DNA of 64,000 nucleotides from Streptomyces longhuiensis (GCF_020616555.1 NZ_CP085173.1:620001-684000), one strand, 5' to 3'; shown: positions 17,324 to 26,470, counted from the stretch's first letter. Numbers and translations are program-made. Notes: generated by a model from the sequence alone, not told the origin.

Positions 17324-18850
17324 CTACCGCGCCTCCTGGTCGCTTTCCGGGACTCGAACCGCCCACGACGGCCGCTCCGTTGACCGTCGGCCCGTCACTT
17401 TCTCGCGGGCCAGCCGCTCGTTGTGGCCGCGCAGCGCGGTGTCCAGCCCGTCCCACAGGGTGCCGTCGGTCCGGTCCCGCTGATCGGGGTCGATCAGCAC
17501 CACACCGATCACCGGAATGAGCAGATCCGCGAGCTGCCGCGCCACCGTGTGCAGCCACGCGGCGCTCGCGTGCCCGGCTCGCACGACGAGTACCGTCTGC
17601 GTACCGAGGTCCGGCAGGCCCGTCCACGCCGTACCGGGAGCGACCGAGCCGACACCGAGCCGGCGCACCTCGCGCGGCACGGCCGCGACACCCTCGACGC
17701 CGACCACCTCCGGGCCTCCCGGCTTCTGGCCGCGCTGGGCGCGCCGCAGACCCGGCAGGCCGTCGACGACGACGACCGGTCCGTCCGCCGCCATGGCCCT
17801 GGCGAGGTCGAGGGCGATCACGCTCGCGCTGTCCGCACAGCCCAGTTCCAGCAGCGACAACGGTTCCGCGGAGCCACGCACCGTGCGGGCCAGGGTCGCC
17901 GTGAGCCGTTCGCGTGCCGCCCGGGTCCGTCTGCGCTGCCACAGCCTGACCCGCCGACGGCGCACACCGCGCAGTTCCGCGACGACCGAAGCGCCCAGGT
18001 TCGCCGCGATGTCCCGGCGCAGCACGGGGCGGTCCGCCACCACCGTGCCGACCGCGGCCACCGCGAGCCCGAGGACGAGCCCGAGGACGAGCCCGATCGC
18101 GGCGTTGGTGGCCGCGGATCTGGGCAGGGAGTGCCGCACCGCGCGCGGGGCGTCCACGATCTGCGTACCGGCGACGATCTGGGGCGTACCCATGCGCGCC
18201 TCCTCGGCGCGCTGGTCGAAGTCGGCGATCCGCGAGTTGAGCTCCGCCCGGCGGGCGAAGAGCGACTCGATACTCGCCGACGCCTTCGGGTCGCTGTCCG
18301 GCGACCTGTCCCCGATCTCCTTGTTGACGCCCGCGAGCTCGTGCCGCATGCGGTCACCCTGGTCGCTCAGGGCCTTGGCCTCCGCCTGCGCGGACGCCTT
18401 CATCCGCCGCACATGATCCGCGACGAACGCGTCCGCCAAGGCCTTGGCCCGGGCCACCGCCTGCGCGTCGCTGTCACCTGTCACATCGATCTGCAGCACG
18501 TTGTTGGTCAGCCCGGTCACCCGGTAGTCCTTCATGAAGTCCTCAGGCCGTTCCGAGGACTTGAGGGACTGCAGGGCCTTGTCCGCGATCCGTGTGGTCC
18601 GCAGCAGCTCCACGTCCGTGCGGATCAGCGTCCCGGTGTCGTTCGGCTGGTCCGCCTGATGCGCAACCAGCACCTTGGTCGCCGCGGCCGGCGCCGGCGG
18701 CCGCAGGACTGCCACCGCCGCGCCGATCAGCAGCCCCACCAGCGCCAGGGAGCACCACAGGCGACGGCGCCTGCGCACCGCCACCACCAATGCCTGCAGG
18801 TCCAGCAGGTGCACGGATGCCGACGACTCCGAAGTCGTGCTCGTCGTCAC
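17324..18850 (-). CDS. Wzz-like chain-length regulator with degenerate kinase-like domain
   Basis: A 508-residue membrane protein. A first helix (about residues 32-50) is followed by a periplasm-facing region rich in Ala/Lys/Asp with coiled-coil character (about 125-220) and a second helix near 255-275, the Wzz/BY-kinase-modulator layout. The cytosolic C-terminal part (about 320-480) reads like a ParA/BY-kinase fold, with VVVVDGLPGL resembling a Walker A-prime or B strand. However, no GxxxxGK[ST] P-loop is present where one is expected (ELGCADSASVIALDLA). It probably controls polymer length without ATP hydrolysis. GTG 18850 overlaps the upstream stop (GTGA). Confidence 0.75.
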   Translation of the reverse strand: MTTSTTSESSASVHLLDLQALVVAVRRRRRLWCSLALVGLLIGAAVAVLRPPAPAAATKVLVAHQADQPNDTGTLIRTDVELLRTTRIADKALQSLKSSERPEDFMKDYRVTGLTNNVLQIDVTGDSDAQAVARAKALADAFVADHVRRMKASAQAEAKALSDQGDRMRHELAGVNKEIGDRSPDSDPKASASIESLFARRAELNSRIADFDQRAEEARMGTPQIVAGTQIVDAPRAVRHSLPRSAATNAAIGLVLGLVLGLAVAAVGTVVADRPVLRRDIAANLGASVVAELRGVRRRRVRLWQRRRTRAARERLTATLARTVRGSAEPLSLLELGCADSASVIALDLARAMAADGPVVVVDGLPGLRRAQRGQKPGGPEVVGVEGVAAVPREVRRLGVGSVAPGTAWTGLPDLGTQTVLVVRAGHASAAWLHTVARQLADLLIPVIGVVLIDPDQRDRTDGTLWDGLDTALRGHNERLAREKVTGRRSTERPSWAVRVPESDQEAR

Positions 18851-20211
18851 GCGGAACCTCCCCTCACGTGGCCGCCCACCGAGAGCGCCAGAGCGGCATC
18901 GTCCGGGAGCTGCTCGGCAGACCGTGTCGGACGGCCCCGGACCGCACCGGCGACGACGATGCCGACGACCTCATGCCGGCCGTCCGCACACGCCTCGGCG
19001 ACGCCCGCGAGCTCCCCCGCGGTCCAGCTGCCCGCGCTGAGCACGACGAGCGCCCCGGACTCGCTGACGCGGTCCGGCACCATCGGCCGGTCCACGGAGA
19101 CTTCCACCACGCGCAGGGCCGGATCCCCCTTGGCCTCGGTCACGAGGTACCCGGCGGCCCGGCGGGCGATCTCGTCGCCGTCCGGAACGACGACCAACAG
19201 CTCGCGGGGTGCGGGCAGTTGGTCGCGGAGCCGGGTGCACACCCGCCGGTAGCGAAGCCGCATGCCGGCCTCGTCGCCGGACCGCTGCGGGGTCGGCAGG
19301 TCCCATCGGGTGTCGACACCGAGCAGCCGCCGGATCCGGTTGCCCGGGGCCCGGTCTTCCGGCCGGTGCGCGGGCCGTTCGCCCGCCACGTCGACAGTGC
19401 CGATGAGCGTCGAGCCCAGCGCAGCGGCGATCTCCGGTTCGGAGCGCAGTCGGCGATTTCGCCGCGCGGCGGCGAGGTGGCCGATGACCGCGAACAGGAA
19501 GAACAGCACCGCCCCGGCGGCGATGAGCTGCGTCCTCGTCGGTGGCGCCTCGCCGGTCGGCCGGGCGGCCGACCCCATGACGACCATGCCGCCCTTGTTG
19601 TTCGCCGGGTCGGCCTGGTCCAGCTTCGTCATGGCCTCTTCCAGTGAGGTGCGCAGCTTCTCGAGCTCGGTGCGGGCCTGCACGCTCTCCACGCTCTGCC
19701 CGGGATCGGCCGCATCGGCCAGTTCGGTGATGCGGCGGTTGGTCTCCACGACCTGCTTCCGCAGCGTCTCGGGCACCGTTGCCGCGTCCGTGTTGCCGCC
19801 GGCGATTCGCGCGGCGAACCTGACGAACTGCTGGGCCAACCGGTCCGAGAGCTGCTGAGCGTGCTTCGGGGTGTCGGCCGTTCCGGAGATTTTGATGATG
19901 TTCCCGTCGGCGGCCTTGGCGGTCACTCGATCCCGCAGGTCGGCGCCACTGACACCGTTCCAGCCGAGCTGGGAGGCCACGGGGTCGACCACCGACGAAC
20001 TGGTCGCGATGTCGACCTGGGTCAGCAACTCGCGCTCTTCCCACTGCCCCGGCAGCAGTACCGATGTCGACGCCGTGTAGCGCGGCGGGAACAGCACCAC
20101 CGAGGTGCCGTAACCGACGAGCGCGCCCACCAGGGTGAGGACGGCCAGCAGCCGCCAGCGTCGGCGGAGGATCTGCCCGATCATGGCCAGGCGAATCGTG
20201 TCATCGCTCAA
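18847..20211 (-). CDS. second Wzz-like chain-length regulator
   Basis: A 454-residue protein with the Wzz pattern: a membrane helix near residues 22-42, extracytoplasmic region with PPRYTASTSVLLPG, a coiled-coil stretch about 150-200, a second helix about 230-250 and a cytosolic C-terminal domain. The C-terminal domain again lacks a Walker A loop (LLVVVPDGDEIARRAAGYLV where one would be expected). The start is TTG 20211, overlapping the upstream glycosyltransferase stop (TTGA). With its neighbour it gives two related co-polymerases side by side, which may form a hetero-oligomer. Confidence 0.75.
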   Translation of the reverse strand: MSDDTIRLAMIGQILRRRWRLLAVLTLVGALVGYGTSVVLFPPRYTASTSVLLPGQWEERELLTQVDIATSSSVVDPVASQLGWNGVSGADLRDRVTAKAADGNIIKISGTADTPKHAQQLSDRLAQQFVRFAARIAGGNTDAATVPETLRKQVVETNRRITELADAADPGQSVESVQARTELEKLRTSLEEAMTKLDQADPANNKGGMVVMGSAARPTGEAPPTRTQLIAAGAVLFFLFAVIGHLAAARRNRRLRSEPEIAAALGSTLIGTVDVAGERPAHRPEDRAPGNRIRRLLGVDTRWDLPTPQRSGDEAGMRLRYRRVCTRLRDQLPAPRELLVVVPDGDEIARRAAGYLVTEAKGDPALRVVEVSVDRPMVPDRVSESGALVVLSAGSWTAGELAGVAEACADGRHEVVGIVVAGAVRGRPTRSAEQLPDDAALALSVGGHVRGGSA

Positions 20212-21473
20212 GGACGCCGCCTCCCCCGTGCCCGCACCGGGCCGCCCGTCGAGACCGGAGTGTGGTCACGGCAGGCGGCGGCGTAGGCGGCGAGCAGCGA
20301 CGCCTGTGAGTTCCGCCAGGAGAGCTGCCCGCTGATCCGTTCCTGGCCGATCTTGCCCATACGGGCCCTCTGCTCCGGATCGTCGAGGAGCACCGTGATG
20401 AGTTTGGCGAACGCGGCCTCGTCGTTGGCGGGCGCGTACACGGCAGCTTCACCGGCGGAGACTCTCGCCTCCCGGAGGTCGAACGAGACGATCGGCCGGC
20501 CCATCACCATGTATTCCAGGACCTTGTTCATGGTCGACACGTCGTTGAGGGGGTTGCGCGGGTCGGGGGAAAGGCACACGTCCGCGGTGGACAGGTAGCG
20601 CACCAGATCGGCGTCCGGGATGCGTCCGGTGAACTGCACCTGCTCCGAGAGCCCGAGCTGCCGGGAAAGGTCCACCATCGCGTCGAACGCGTCGCCTGCG
20701 CCGACGAACACCGCGTGCCAGTCGCTACGTCCGAGTTCGTCACGCAGCTTCGCGAGAGCGCGCAACGCGTAGTCGACGCCGTCCTGCGGGCCCATGACGC
20801 CGAGGTAGCACAGCAGATGGGGCTTGCCGCGCTTCAACTCCGGCTCGGCCGGCACCGGGTGGAACCGGTCGATGTCGGGCGCGCTGCGCACCACGAACAC
20901 GTCCTCCGGCCGTCGGCCGCCACGGCGGACCGCCACGTCCCGGTAGCTCTCGTTCGTGGCGAGCACGATGTCCGCGGCCCGGTAGGTCCGCCGCTCCAGC
21001 GCGCACACGGCGCGGTAGAGAAGGTCCTTGCCGCGGTCGAACCGGGAGAGGTACAGCTCGGGCACCAGGTCGTGCTGGTCGAACACGAACCGTGCGCCCT
21101 GCCGCTTCAGCATCAGCGCCGGCAGGAACAACAGGTCCGGCGGGTTGCAGGCGTGCACCACGTCGACCGGGCCGACCTTGCGGGCCAGCCGGACGGTGTG
21201 CCACAACGCCGATCCGTACTCGCGCAGATAGCCGGACGGTCCACCGGTGGCCGCGCGCAGCGGGTAGCGGTGGATCCGCACCCGGTCGATCACCGCCTCC
21301 GGCTCCGTGTCCCGCTTCTCCCCCCGGGGACAGATGACGTGCACTTCCCAGCCCGCGTCGCGCAGCGTCGTGCACTCCTGCCACACCCGCCGGTCGAACG
21401 GCACCGACAGGTTCTCCACCAGAATCAGCGCGCGCCGGTCAGCCCGGTCGCCACTGCTCGCGTCACCAAGCAA
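20208..21473 (-). CDS. family 4 glycosyltransferase
   Basis: A 421-residue GT-B enzyme. The N-terminal domain opens LILVENLSVPFDRRVWQE, a hallmark of a polysaccharide GT4 subgroup, and has HACNPPDLLFLPAL. The C-terminal donor domain has CYLGVMGPQDGVDYALRA and the PLNDVSTMNKVLEYMVMG segment carrying the acidic donor-binding residues. It probably adds the second or a later sugar of the repeat unit. The start is TTG at 21473, overlapping the end of the dehydrogenase gene by 11 bp; no better ATG or GTG lies nearby in this frame. The sugar donor cannot be told from the sequence. Confidence 0.85.
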   Translation of the reverse strand: MLGDASSGDRADRRALILVENLSVPFDRRVWQECTTLRDAGWEVHVICPRGEKRDTEPEAVIDRVRIHRYPLRAATGGPSGYLREYGSALWHTVRLARKVGPVDVVHACNPPDLLFLPALMLKRQGARFVFDQHDLVPELYLSRFDRGKDLLYRAVCALERRTYRAADIVLATNESYRDVAVRRGGRRPEDVFVVRSAPDIDRFHPVPAEPELKRGKPHLLCYLGVMGPQDGVDYALRALAKLRDELGRSDWHAVFVGAGDAFDAMVDLSRQLGLSEQVQFTGRIPDADLVRYLSTADVCLSPDPRNPLNDVSTMNKVLEYMVMGRPIVSFDLREARVSAGEAAVYAPANDEAAFAKLITVLLDDPEQRARMGKIGQERISGQLSWRNSQASLLAAYAAACRDHTPVSTGGPVRARGRRRP

Positions 21474-22779
21474 GGCCCACGTACCCCGGTTCGGCCCGGC
21501 GCACCGCGGCGTCGGGAAGGCGGATGAGGTCGACGATCACGGGTCCCTCGCCATGGGGCAGCACCGACACCACGGCAGGGTCCTTGGTCCCGACCAGGCA
21601 TACCTCGGCATGCTCGAGCACCTCGTCGACGGAGTCGGCGAGCAGCTGCGCGAGGTGCGGCAGCCGGGTCTCGATGTACTCGCGGTTCGCGCCGAGCAGC
21701 CGGGACAGGCTCACGTTGGCGTCGTAGATCTTCAGGTCGTACCCCTTGCCGAAGAGCCTCTCCGCCAGCTCGACGAGCGGGCTCTCGCGGAGGTCGTCGG
21801 TGCCGGGTTTGAAGGAGAGACCGAACAGGCCCACCCGGCGCTTGCCGGTGCGCTCGACCAGGTCCACGGCACGCTGCAGGTGTTCGGAGTTGGAGGTCAG
21901 CACGTGGGCGAGGATGGGCACCGAGACGTCGGCCCGCTGCGCCGCGTACACCAGGCTGCGCAGGTCCTTGGGCAGGCAGGAACCGCCGAAGGCGAAGCCT
22001 GGCCGCAGATAGGCGGGGCTGATGTTCAGCTTGCGGTCGGCCAGGAACACGTCCATCACCTCGTGCGAGTCCACCCCGAGTGCCTGGCACACCGCGCCCA
22101 GCTCGTTCGCGAAGCCGACCTTGAGGCCGTGGAACGCGTTGTCCGCGTACTTGATCGCCTCGGCCGCCGGGATCGGCACCCGGAACACCTCGCCGGGCAG
22201 GCCTTCGTACAGGGACGCCACCACGTCGCCGCTCGCCGCATCGAGCTCGCCGATGACGGTCTTGGGCGGGTCGAAGAAGTCCCGCACGCTCGTGCCCTCG
22301 CGCAGGAACTCCGGGTTGACCGCGACCCCGAAGTCCACGCCGGCCGTGCCGCCGACGAACTTCTCCAGGATCGGCACCAGCAGGTTCAGGCAGGTGCCCG
22401 GAAGCATGGTGCTGCGGAACACGACGGTCTGCCGCCCACCCCGCTCGGCCACCGCGGCACCGATCTGCTCGGTGACCCGCTCCAGATACGTGGTGCACAG
22501 ACTGCCGTTGGGCTCCGACGGCGTGCCCACACACACCAGCGACACCTCGCTGCCCATGATCGCCTCACGGACGTCGGTGGTGGCGCGCAATGCCCCCGTC
22601 CGCACGACCTCGGCGGTGAGCTCGCCGATCCGCTCCTCGACGACCGGCGCCTTGCCGGCGTTGACCATGTCGACCTTCACCTGGTTCACGTCCACGCCGA
22701 TGACCTCGTGGCCCAGGCTGGCCAGGCACGCGGCCGATACGCAGCCCACGTAACCGAGCCCTAATACACTGATTCTCAT
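21463..22779 (-). CDS. AlgD-like nucleotide-sugar 6-dehydrogenase (GDP-mannose/UDP-glucose family)
   Basis: The 438-residue protein has GLGYVG at residues 7-12, VNPEFLREGTS near 155-165, Lys210/Asn214 and the catalytic Cys268 in FGGSCLPKD. Beyond family-wide motifs, segments such as GVDFG-x-x-NPEFLRE, PPKTVIGELD, SFKPGTDDLRESPLVELAE and GANREYIE recall Pseudomonas AlgD (GDP-mannose 6-dehydrogenase, also about 436 residues with Cys268) more than typical UDP-glucose dehydrogenases. It would supply a nucleotide uronic acid, perhaps GDP-mannuronate. ATG 22779 is set by the strong GGGAGGGACGG site upstream. The AlgD comparison is from memory, not an alignment. Confidence 0.8.
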   Translation of the reverse strand: MRISVLGLGYVGCVSAACLASLGHEVIGVDVNQVKVDMVNAGKAPVVEERIGELTAEVVRTGALRATTDVREAIMGSEVSLVCVGTPSEPNGSLCTTYLERVTEQIGAAVAERGGRQTVVFRSTMLPGTCLNLLVPILEKFVGGTAGVDFGVAVNPEFLREGTSVRDFFDPPKTVIGELDAASGDVVASLYEGLPGEVFRVPIPAAEAIKYADNAFHGLKVGFANELGAVCQALGVDSHEVMDVFLADRKLNISPAYLRPGFAFGGSCLPKDLRSLVYAAQRADVSVPILAHVLTSNSEHLQRAVDLVERTGKRRVGLFGLSFKPGTDDLRESPLVELAERLFGKGYDLKIYDANVSLSRLLGANREYIETRLPHLAQLLADSVDEVLEHAEVCLVGTKDPAVVSVLPHGEGPVIVDLIRLPDAAVRRAEPGYVGLAW

Positions 22780-22846
22780 TACCCGTCCCTCCCCCCAGGC
22801 CCTTGCGGCCTGCCTTCCGTTCGCTACTGGACGGCGCCCCCGCGCC

Positions 22847-24367
22847 TCAGTAAGCCCCCTGCCCCTGGAGCACCGCACGCAGCGTCTTCCACAAGATCAC
22901 TGTGTCCAGGGCGAGCGACCAGTCCTCCACGTACCGCAGGTCGAGGCGGACAGCCTCCTGCCACGGCAGGTCGCTGCGCCCGCTGATCTGCCACAGTCCG
23001 GTGAGCCCGGGCTTGACGAGGAGGCGCCGCCGAATGTCCGGCCCGTACGCAGCGGACTCCTCCGGTAACGGAGGCCGCGGCCCGACCAGCGACATCGATC
23101 CGGTCAATACGTTGAACAGCTGCGGGAGTTCGTCGATCGAGTACCTGCGCAGCACCGCTCCGACCCGGGTCACCCGCGGATCCCGGCGGAGCTTGAACAG
23201 CAGGCCTGCACCCTCGTTGCGGTCGGCCAACTGGGCCCGGGCGCCGTGGGCCCCGACGACCATGGTGCGGAACTTGAAGATGGTGAACTCGCGGCCGTCC
23301 TTGCCGACTCTGCGCTGGCGGTACAGGGCACCGCCGCGACTGTCCGCCAGTACGAGCAGCCCGACGAGCACCATCAGCGGCGCGAACAGGATCAGCAGGA
23401 GCGCCGCGCCCATCCGGTCGACGACTCCCTTGACCGCCCGCCGGCCCCCGGTGAAGGTCGGCATGCTGACCCGCAGCAGTGGGATCCCGAGCACCGCGTC
23501 GATGTGCAACCGCGGGCCTGCCACCTCCATCAGCACGGGAGCCACGACCATCTCGGCGTCGCTGCCTTCGAGGTTCCAGGCCAGCCTCTGCAGCCGGTCC
23601 GGAGACCAGTACGCGTCCGGCGTGACGGCGACGACGCGGTAGCCGTCGCGGCGCACATGGCTTGCGACGTCCGTCAGTTGACCGACGACCGGAACTCCGT
23701 CCAGTTGGTCACCGTCGAGCCCAAGACCATCCATCGTGCACACCGCGTCCACCCGCCAGCCGAGATGCGGGAACTTACGGGTTCGCGTGATCAGGTCGCG
23801 GACGGTGGCCGGACTCCCCGCGGCGAGCACCGGTCGCAGGCACTCACCCTCCTTGCGCTGCTTGTGCAGCCAGAGGCGGAGCACATACCGCTCGGTCATG
23901 GTCACGAACGCAATGGCCGGTATGGCGACGAAGATCCAGAGCTTGATGTTGCGCGAGGTCAGAGCGATCCCGCCGAGCGCCAGGACGACGGTCGCCGTGA
24001 ACAGTGCGCGCCCGAGTCTGCGGAACTCCTCGGCGCCCTGGCCGAGTACGGCCGGAGCCCAGGACCGGATCACCGCAAGCGCTCCCAGCACCAGCAACTC
24101 GGTGCCGAATGCGAGGATTCCCCACTTCTCGTGCCAGTTTGCCGCGTCCCGGGCCCCGAAGAAATTTCCGATCGACGCCACCACCAAGGCGGTGGCCACG
24201 GTGTCGCTGGTGATCACGGTACGGCGATAGCGCTGCTCCCAGTCGCTCGCCGGCTGTCTCAAGGCTCCGTTCGCCAGATGCCCCCGCGCCGACGGAAAAG
24301 GGCCGACCAATCCCCCCTGCCGCACAGAACCCCCCCGGTCCAGTGGTTCGACATGCTCGCCCAACAC
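22847..24367 (-). CDS. polyprenyl-phosphate sugar-1-phosphate transferase (priming enzyme)
   Basis: A 506-residue WbaP/CpsE-type protein: several N-terminal membrane helices, a CoA-binding-like central region, one more helix (GAALLLILFAPLMVLVGLLV) and a cytosolic bacterial sugar transferase domain. That domain has FKFRTMV, LRRYSIDELPQLFNVL, SMSLVGPRP and VKPGLTGLWQISGRS, which include its catalytic acidic residues. It transfers a sugar phosphate to undecaprenyl phosphate, the first step of repeat-unit assembly. GTG 24367 is chosen because GGAGGGG sits five bases upstream; a longer frame reaches 24478 without such a site. It is the first gene of the polysaccharide operon. Confidence 0.9.
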   Translation of the reverse strand: MLGEHVEPLDRGGSVRQGGLVGPFPSARGHLANGALRQPASDWEQRYRRTVITSDTVATALVVASIGNFFGARDAANWHEKWGILAFGTELLVLGALAVIRSWAPAVLGQGAEEFRRLGRALFTATVVLALGGIALTSRNIKLWIFVAIPAIAFVTMTERYVLRLWLHKQRKEGECLRPVLAAGSPATVRDLITRTRKFPHLGWRVDAVCTMDGLGLDGDQLDGVPVVGQLTDVASHVRRDGYRVVAVTPDAYWSPDRLQRLAWNLEGSDAEMVVAPVLMEVAGPRLHIDAVLGIPLLRVSMPTFTGGRRAVKGVVDRMGAALLLILFAPLMVLVGLLVLADSRGGALYRQRRVGKDGREFTIFKFRTMVVGAHGARAQLADRNEGAGLLFKLRRDPRVTRVGAVLRRYSIDELPQLFNVLTGSMSLVGPRPPLPEESAAYGPDIRRRLLVKPGLTGLWQISGRSDLPWQEAVRLDLRYVEDWSLALDTVILWKTLRAVLQGQGAY

Positions 24368-25445
24368 TTGCCCCTCCCCCCAGAAGGCCCCCGCCTCCTC
24401 ACAGTCCTTCACCTCGGGAGGCCACGCCTCCCGCGCCGCGCTGTTCGTCCCCCCGGGAGGCCCCCGCCTCCCGCGCATGGCATTCCTGCTGTTTCAGCGC
24501 TGGTCGAACAACCCACCCCGGCGACAGCAGACCCACCTGGCCTGCCAGAAACCCGCCGGAACCTCGGATGCTGCCCGCATCCAAAGCCCCCTCGCGGGCT
24601 CCAAAAGTTGATCACCCCCATGTCCGACGCCGGAGTCGCAGTCACTGTCGTCCGTAGCGCCAGACCAATAGATCATCATTTGTCGCCTGGTGTCCCACCA
24701 TGTGAAGCACGGTCAATCTAGACCATCGAGGCTCAACTGCAGATAGGGATGTGGGGAATTGGTGGACAAGATTTGAAGGAGGGTCCACGAACCGGTCGCC
24801 ACCTGCGGGTGTGTCGATGAGGACGATATTCCGCGTGACCTGTGATGACGAAGGTTCCCCGGTCCGCCGACACCGGCAATGCGGGTCCGTCCTGACACTG
24901 CCAACTGGCCGCGCCCGGGGGCCTGTCCGGTGGATCGTGTTGGTGCGCACGGCGCGGTAGATGCTGGTGGGGGGCGTGCGATCCACGTCACGACCCGCGG
25001 AAGCGGATCTTCACCGCTCGCTCGCGCGGGAACGCCTCGAGGGAGGTCCCCGCCGACGCTGGTGGTGCTGGCGAGAAACAGTCTGTCAACTAGCGCACAA
25101 AGCACGCCGATCAGTCGCAACGGCGGCCGGCTCATCGATCGACCTGAAGCCGCCCTTGACGGACCGTCACTGATCGGTGCCCCGGATCGGCCGGATCGCC
25201 ACCGCGCGCGGAACGGAGTAACTGATGGACCGTCACTTCGAGTAGTCGACAACTCTGCGAGCGCCAAAAGGAATTGACACGAACCGCGACCCCGCGAAGC
25301 GGCCACGCGAGGAACAGTGCCGACCGACAAGATGTCGTACTTCGAGGGGCAGCTGGTGGTTGGCTCCGGAGATGGCGCAATCCAGCTCCTCCTCGTACAG
25401 TCCGCCAGTCCGCCAGTCCGCGCCCGACGGACGGCCTGCCCCCCT
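24368..25445. other. intergenic region upstream of the polysaccharide operon
   Basis: No convincing gene was found in this stretch of about 1.1 kb. Frames on both strands are open for up to about 200 codons but have low-complexity Arg/Ser/Pro-rich translations and no recognisable motifs. The operon promoter should lie here. A weak minus-strand candidate is TTGTCC (24764-24769) followed 17 bases later by CTATCT, but neither box is close to consensus. A GGGCCTGTCCGG repeat lies at 24919. Confidence 0.4.
24919..24936 (+). repeat. IS-end-like short repeat, copy 1
   Basis: GGGCCTGTCCGGTGGATC. It differs by one base from the copy at 26109 and more loosely resembles one at 28513. This motif looks like the terminal sequence of IS elements or MITEs seen in actinomycetes. 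No transposase is left next to it. Confidence 0.4.
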
Positions 25446-25464
25446 CCCCGGCAACTGGCCGGGG
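25446..25464 (-). terminator. hairpin terminator after the hypothetical gene
   Basis: CCCCGGC, a 5-base AACTG loop, then GCCGGGG: a perfect 7-bp GC stem 18 bp downstream of the stop of the 194-residue protein gene on the minus strand. Confidence 0.5.
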
Positions 25465-25481
25465 GCCTTCGCTGTCGGCCG

Positions 25482-26066
25482 TCACAAGGGGACGGGGCCG
25501 GCGTCTGCCTCCCACATTTCGACTACGGAGCGTGCGGCCTGCGCATATGTCAGGGCTGGTGACGCGGGATCGTCGAGGACGTCTCGCTCGCGGGTGCACT
25601 CCCACTCGACGTGGGCCGCCATGTCGACCAGTTCCGTGGCATCGCGCTGCGGGAGCCGGCCGCCTGGCGTCGTCCGCATCACCCGCTCCAGGTCCACCCA
25701 CCGGTCGGGCGCGAGGCTTCGGACCGCGTCGATGAACGCCATGGGGATCTCGCGCGGAGCTCGCTTTTCCGGCGTGTAGAGCACGTGATCTGTGTCGTTG
25801 TCGGTCACGGTGAACTGGCCGACGGGCCGTAGCAGTCGGGTGCTGCCGTCGTACCGGGTCAACGTCAGCTCGATCTCGCGGGCGTCGCCGAAGTCGACGT
25901 TGCTGACCACGCCCTGGTGCCGCGTCTCGCGGGCCGGGCGCTCGTCGTCGCTCATCCAACGGTCGTCAAGTACCACTCGGCGGCCGCGCAGCGCGGCCCA
26001 GTCGACTGTCGCCGGATCATGGAGTGCGGTACTGCTCACGGCTTCCCCAACGGTCGGTCTGGTCAT
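25482..26066 (-). CDS. hypothetical protein
   Basis: A 194-residue acidic soluble protein with no signal peptide or membrane helix. The N-terminal half is beta-rich (GRRVVLDDRW, VSNVDFGDAREIELTLTRYD) and resembles a small barrel; the C-terminal half is helical (FIDAVRSLAPDRWVDLERVM). The family was not recognised. It stands alone between two IS-end-like repeats about 1.2 kb apart and has a hairpin terminator directly after it. The ATG at 26066 is supported by gene length and by coherent translation from the first residue. The codon pattern is typical high-GC third position, so it is likely a real gene. Confidence 0.6.
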   Translation of the reverse strand: MTRPTVGEAVSSTALHDPATVDWAALRGRRVVLDDRWMSDDERPARETRHQGVVSNVDFGDAREIELTLTRYDGSTRLLRPVGQFTVTDNDTDHVLYTPEKRAPREIPMAFIDAVRSLAPDRWVDLERVMRTTPGGRLPQRDATELVDMAAHVEWECTRERDVLDDPASPALTYAQAARSVVEMWEADAGPVPL

Positions 26067-26108
26067 CGGGACACGTGGCGCGGCTCGTGCGTATCCGTAT
26101 GCCAGTCA

Positions 26109-26126
26109 GGGCCTGTCCGGCGGATC
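26109..26126 (+). repeat. IS-end-like short repeat, copy 2
   Basis: GGGCCTGTCCGGCGGATC, 17 of 18 bases identical to the copy at 24919 and in the same orientation. It lies 42 bp upstream of the 25482-26066 gene and next to the HEAT-repeat gene remnant. Confidence 0.4.
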
Positions 26127-26151
26127 AGCTCAGAGCCGCCACGCGGCAACC

Positions 26152-26470
26152 TTAGGCTTGCACCCCGCCGGCCCGCAGTAACCGGACCGTCGCGACCCGC
26201 CGGTGGCGCGGACGGATGTCGGCCAGGAGCCCGCACAACAGCTCCCTGCGGTACGTGGTCGGCACACGGCAACAAGGCCGCGGTCGCCTGCCGGACCACC
26301 GCTTCCGGCGAGTCGTCAAGGAGCGGTCGTGCGTCATCGACGCGTGCCGCCTCCAGCGCCTGCGGCCCCGCCACCCCGCAGGCGCACACACCGGGGACCG
26401 GGAACGAGAGGAGCACCCGGACCAGGACCCGCATGCTCACGCGCCCCGCACTCGCCGAGGCCCACTGCGG
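26152..26470 (-). pseudogene. HEAT-repeat protein remnant (frameshifted)
   Basis: One minus-strand frame reads LDDSPEAVVRQATAALLP, a clear HEAT-repeat helix pair. After about position 26265 the sense continues in another frame as YRRELLCGLLADIRP and VATVRLLRAGGVQA, ending at a TAA at 26152-26154. The segment upstream (VRVLLSFPVPGVCACGVAG) fits a preceding repeat. No complete start or full-length frame exists, so this looks like the C-terminal end of a decayed HEAT-repeat gene. Confidence 0.4.

Noticed and set aside
24713..25330. A 205-codon minus-strand frame upstream of the polysaccharide operon
   Set aside because: The translation is Arg/Ser/Pro-rich, has no motif, and no ribosome site precedes it.
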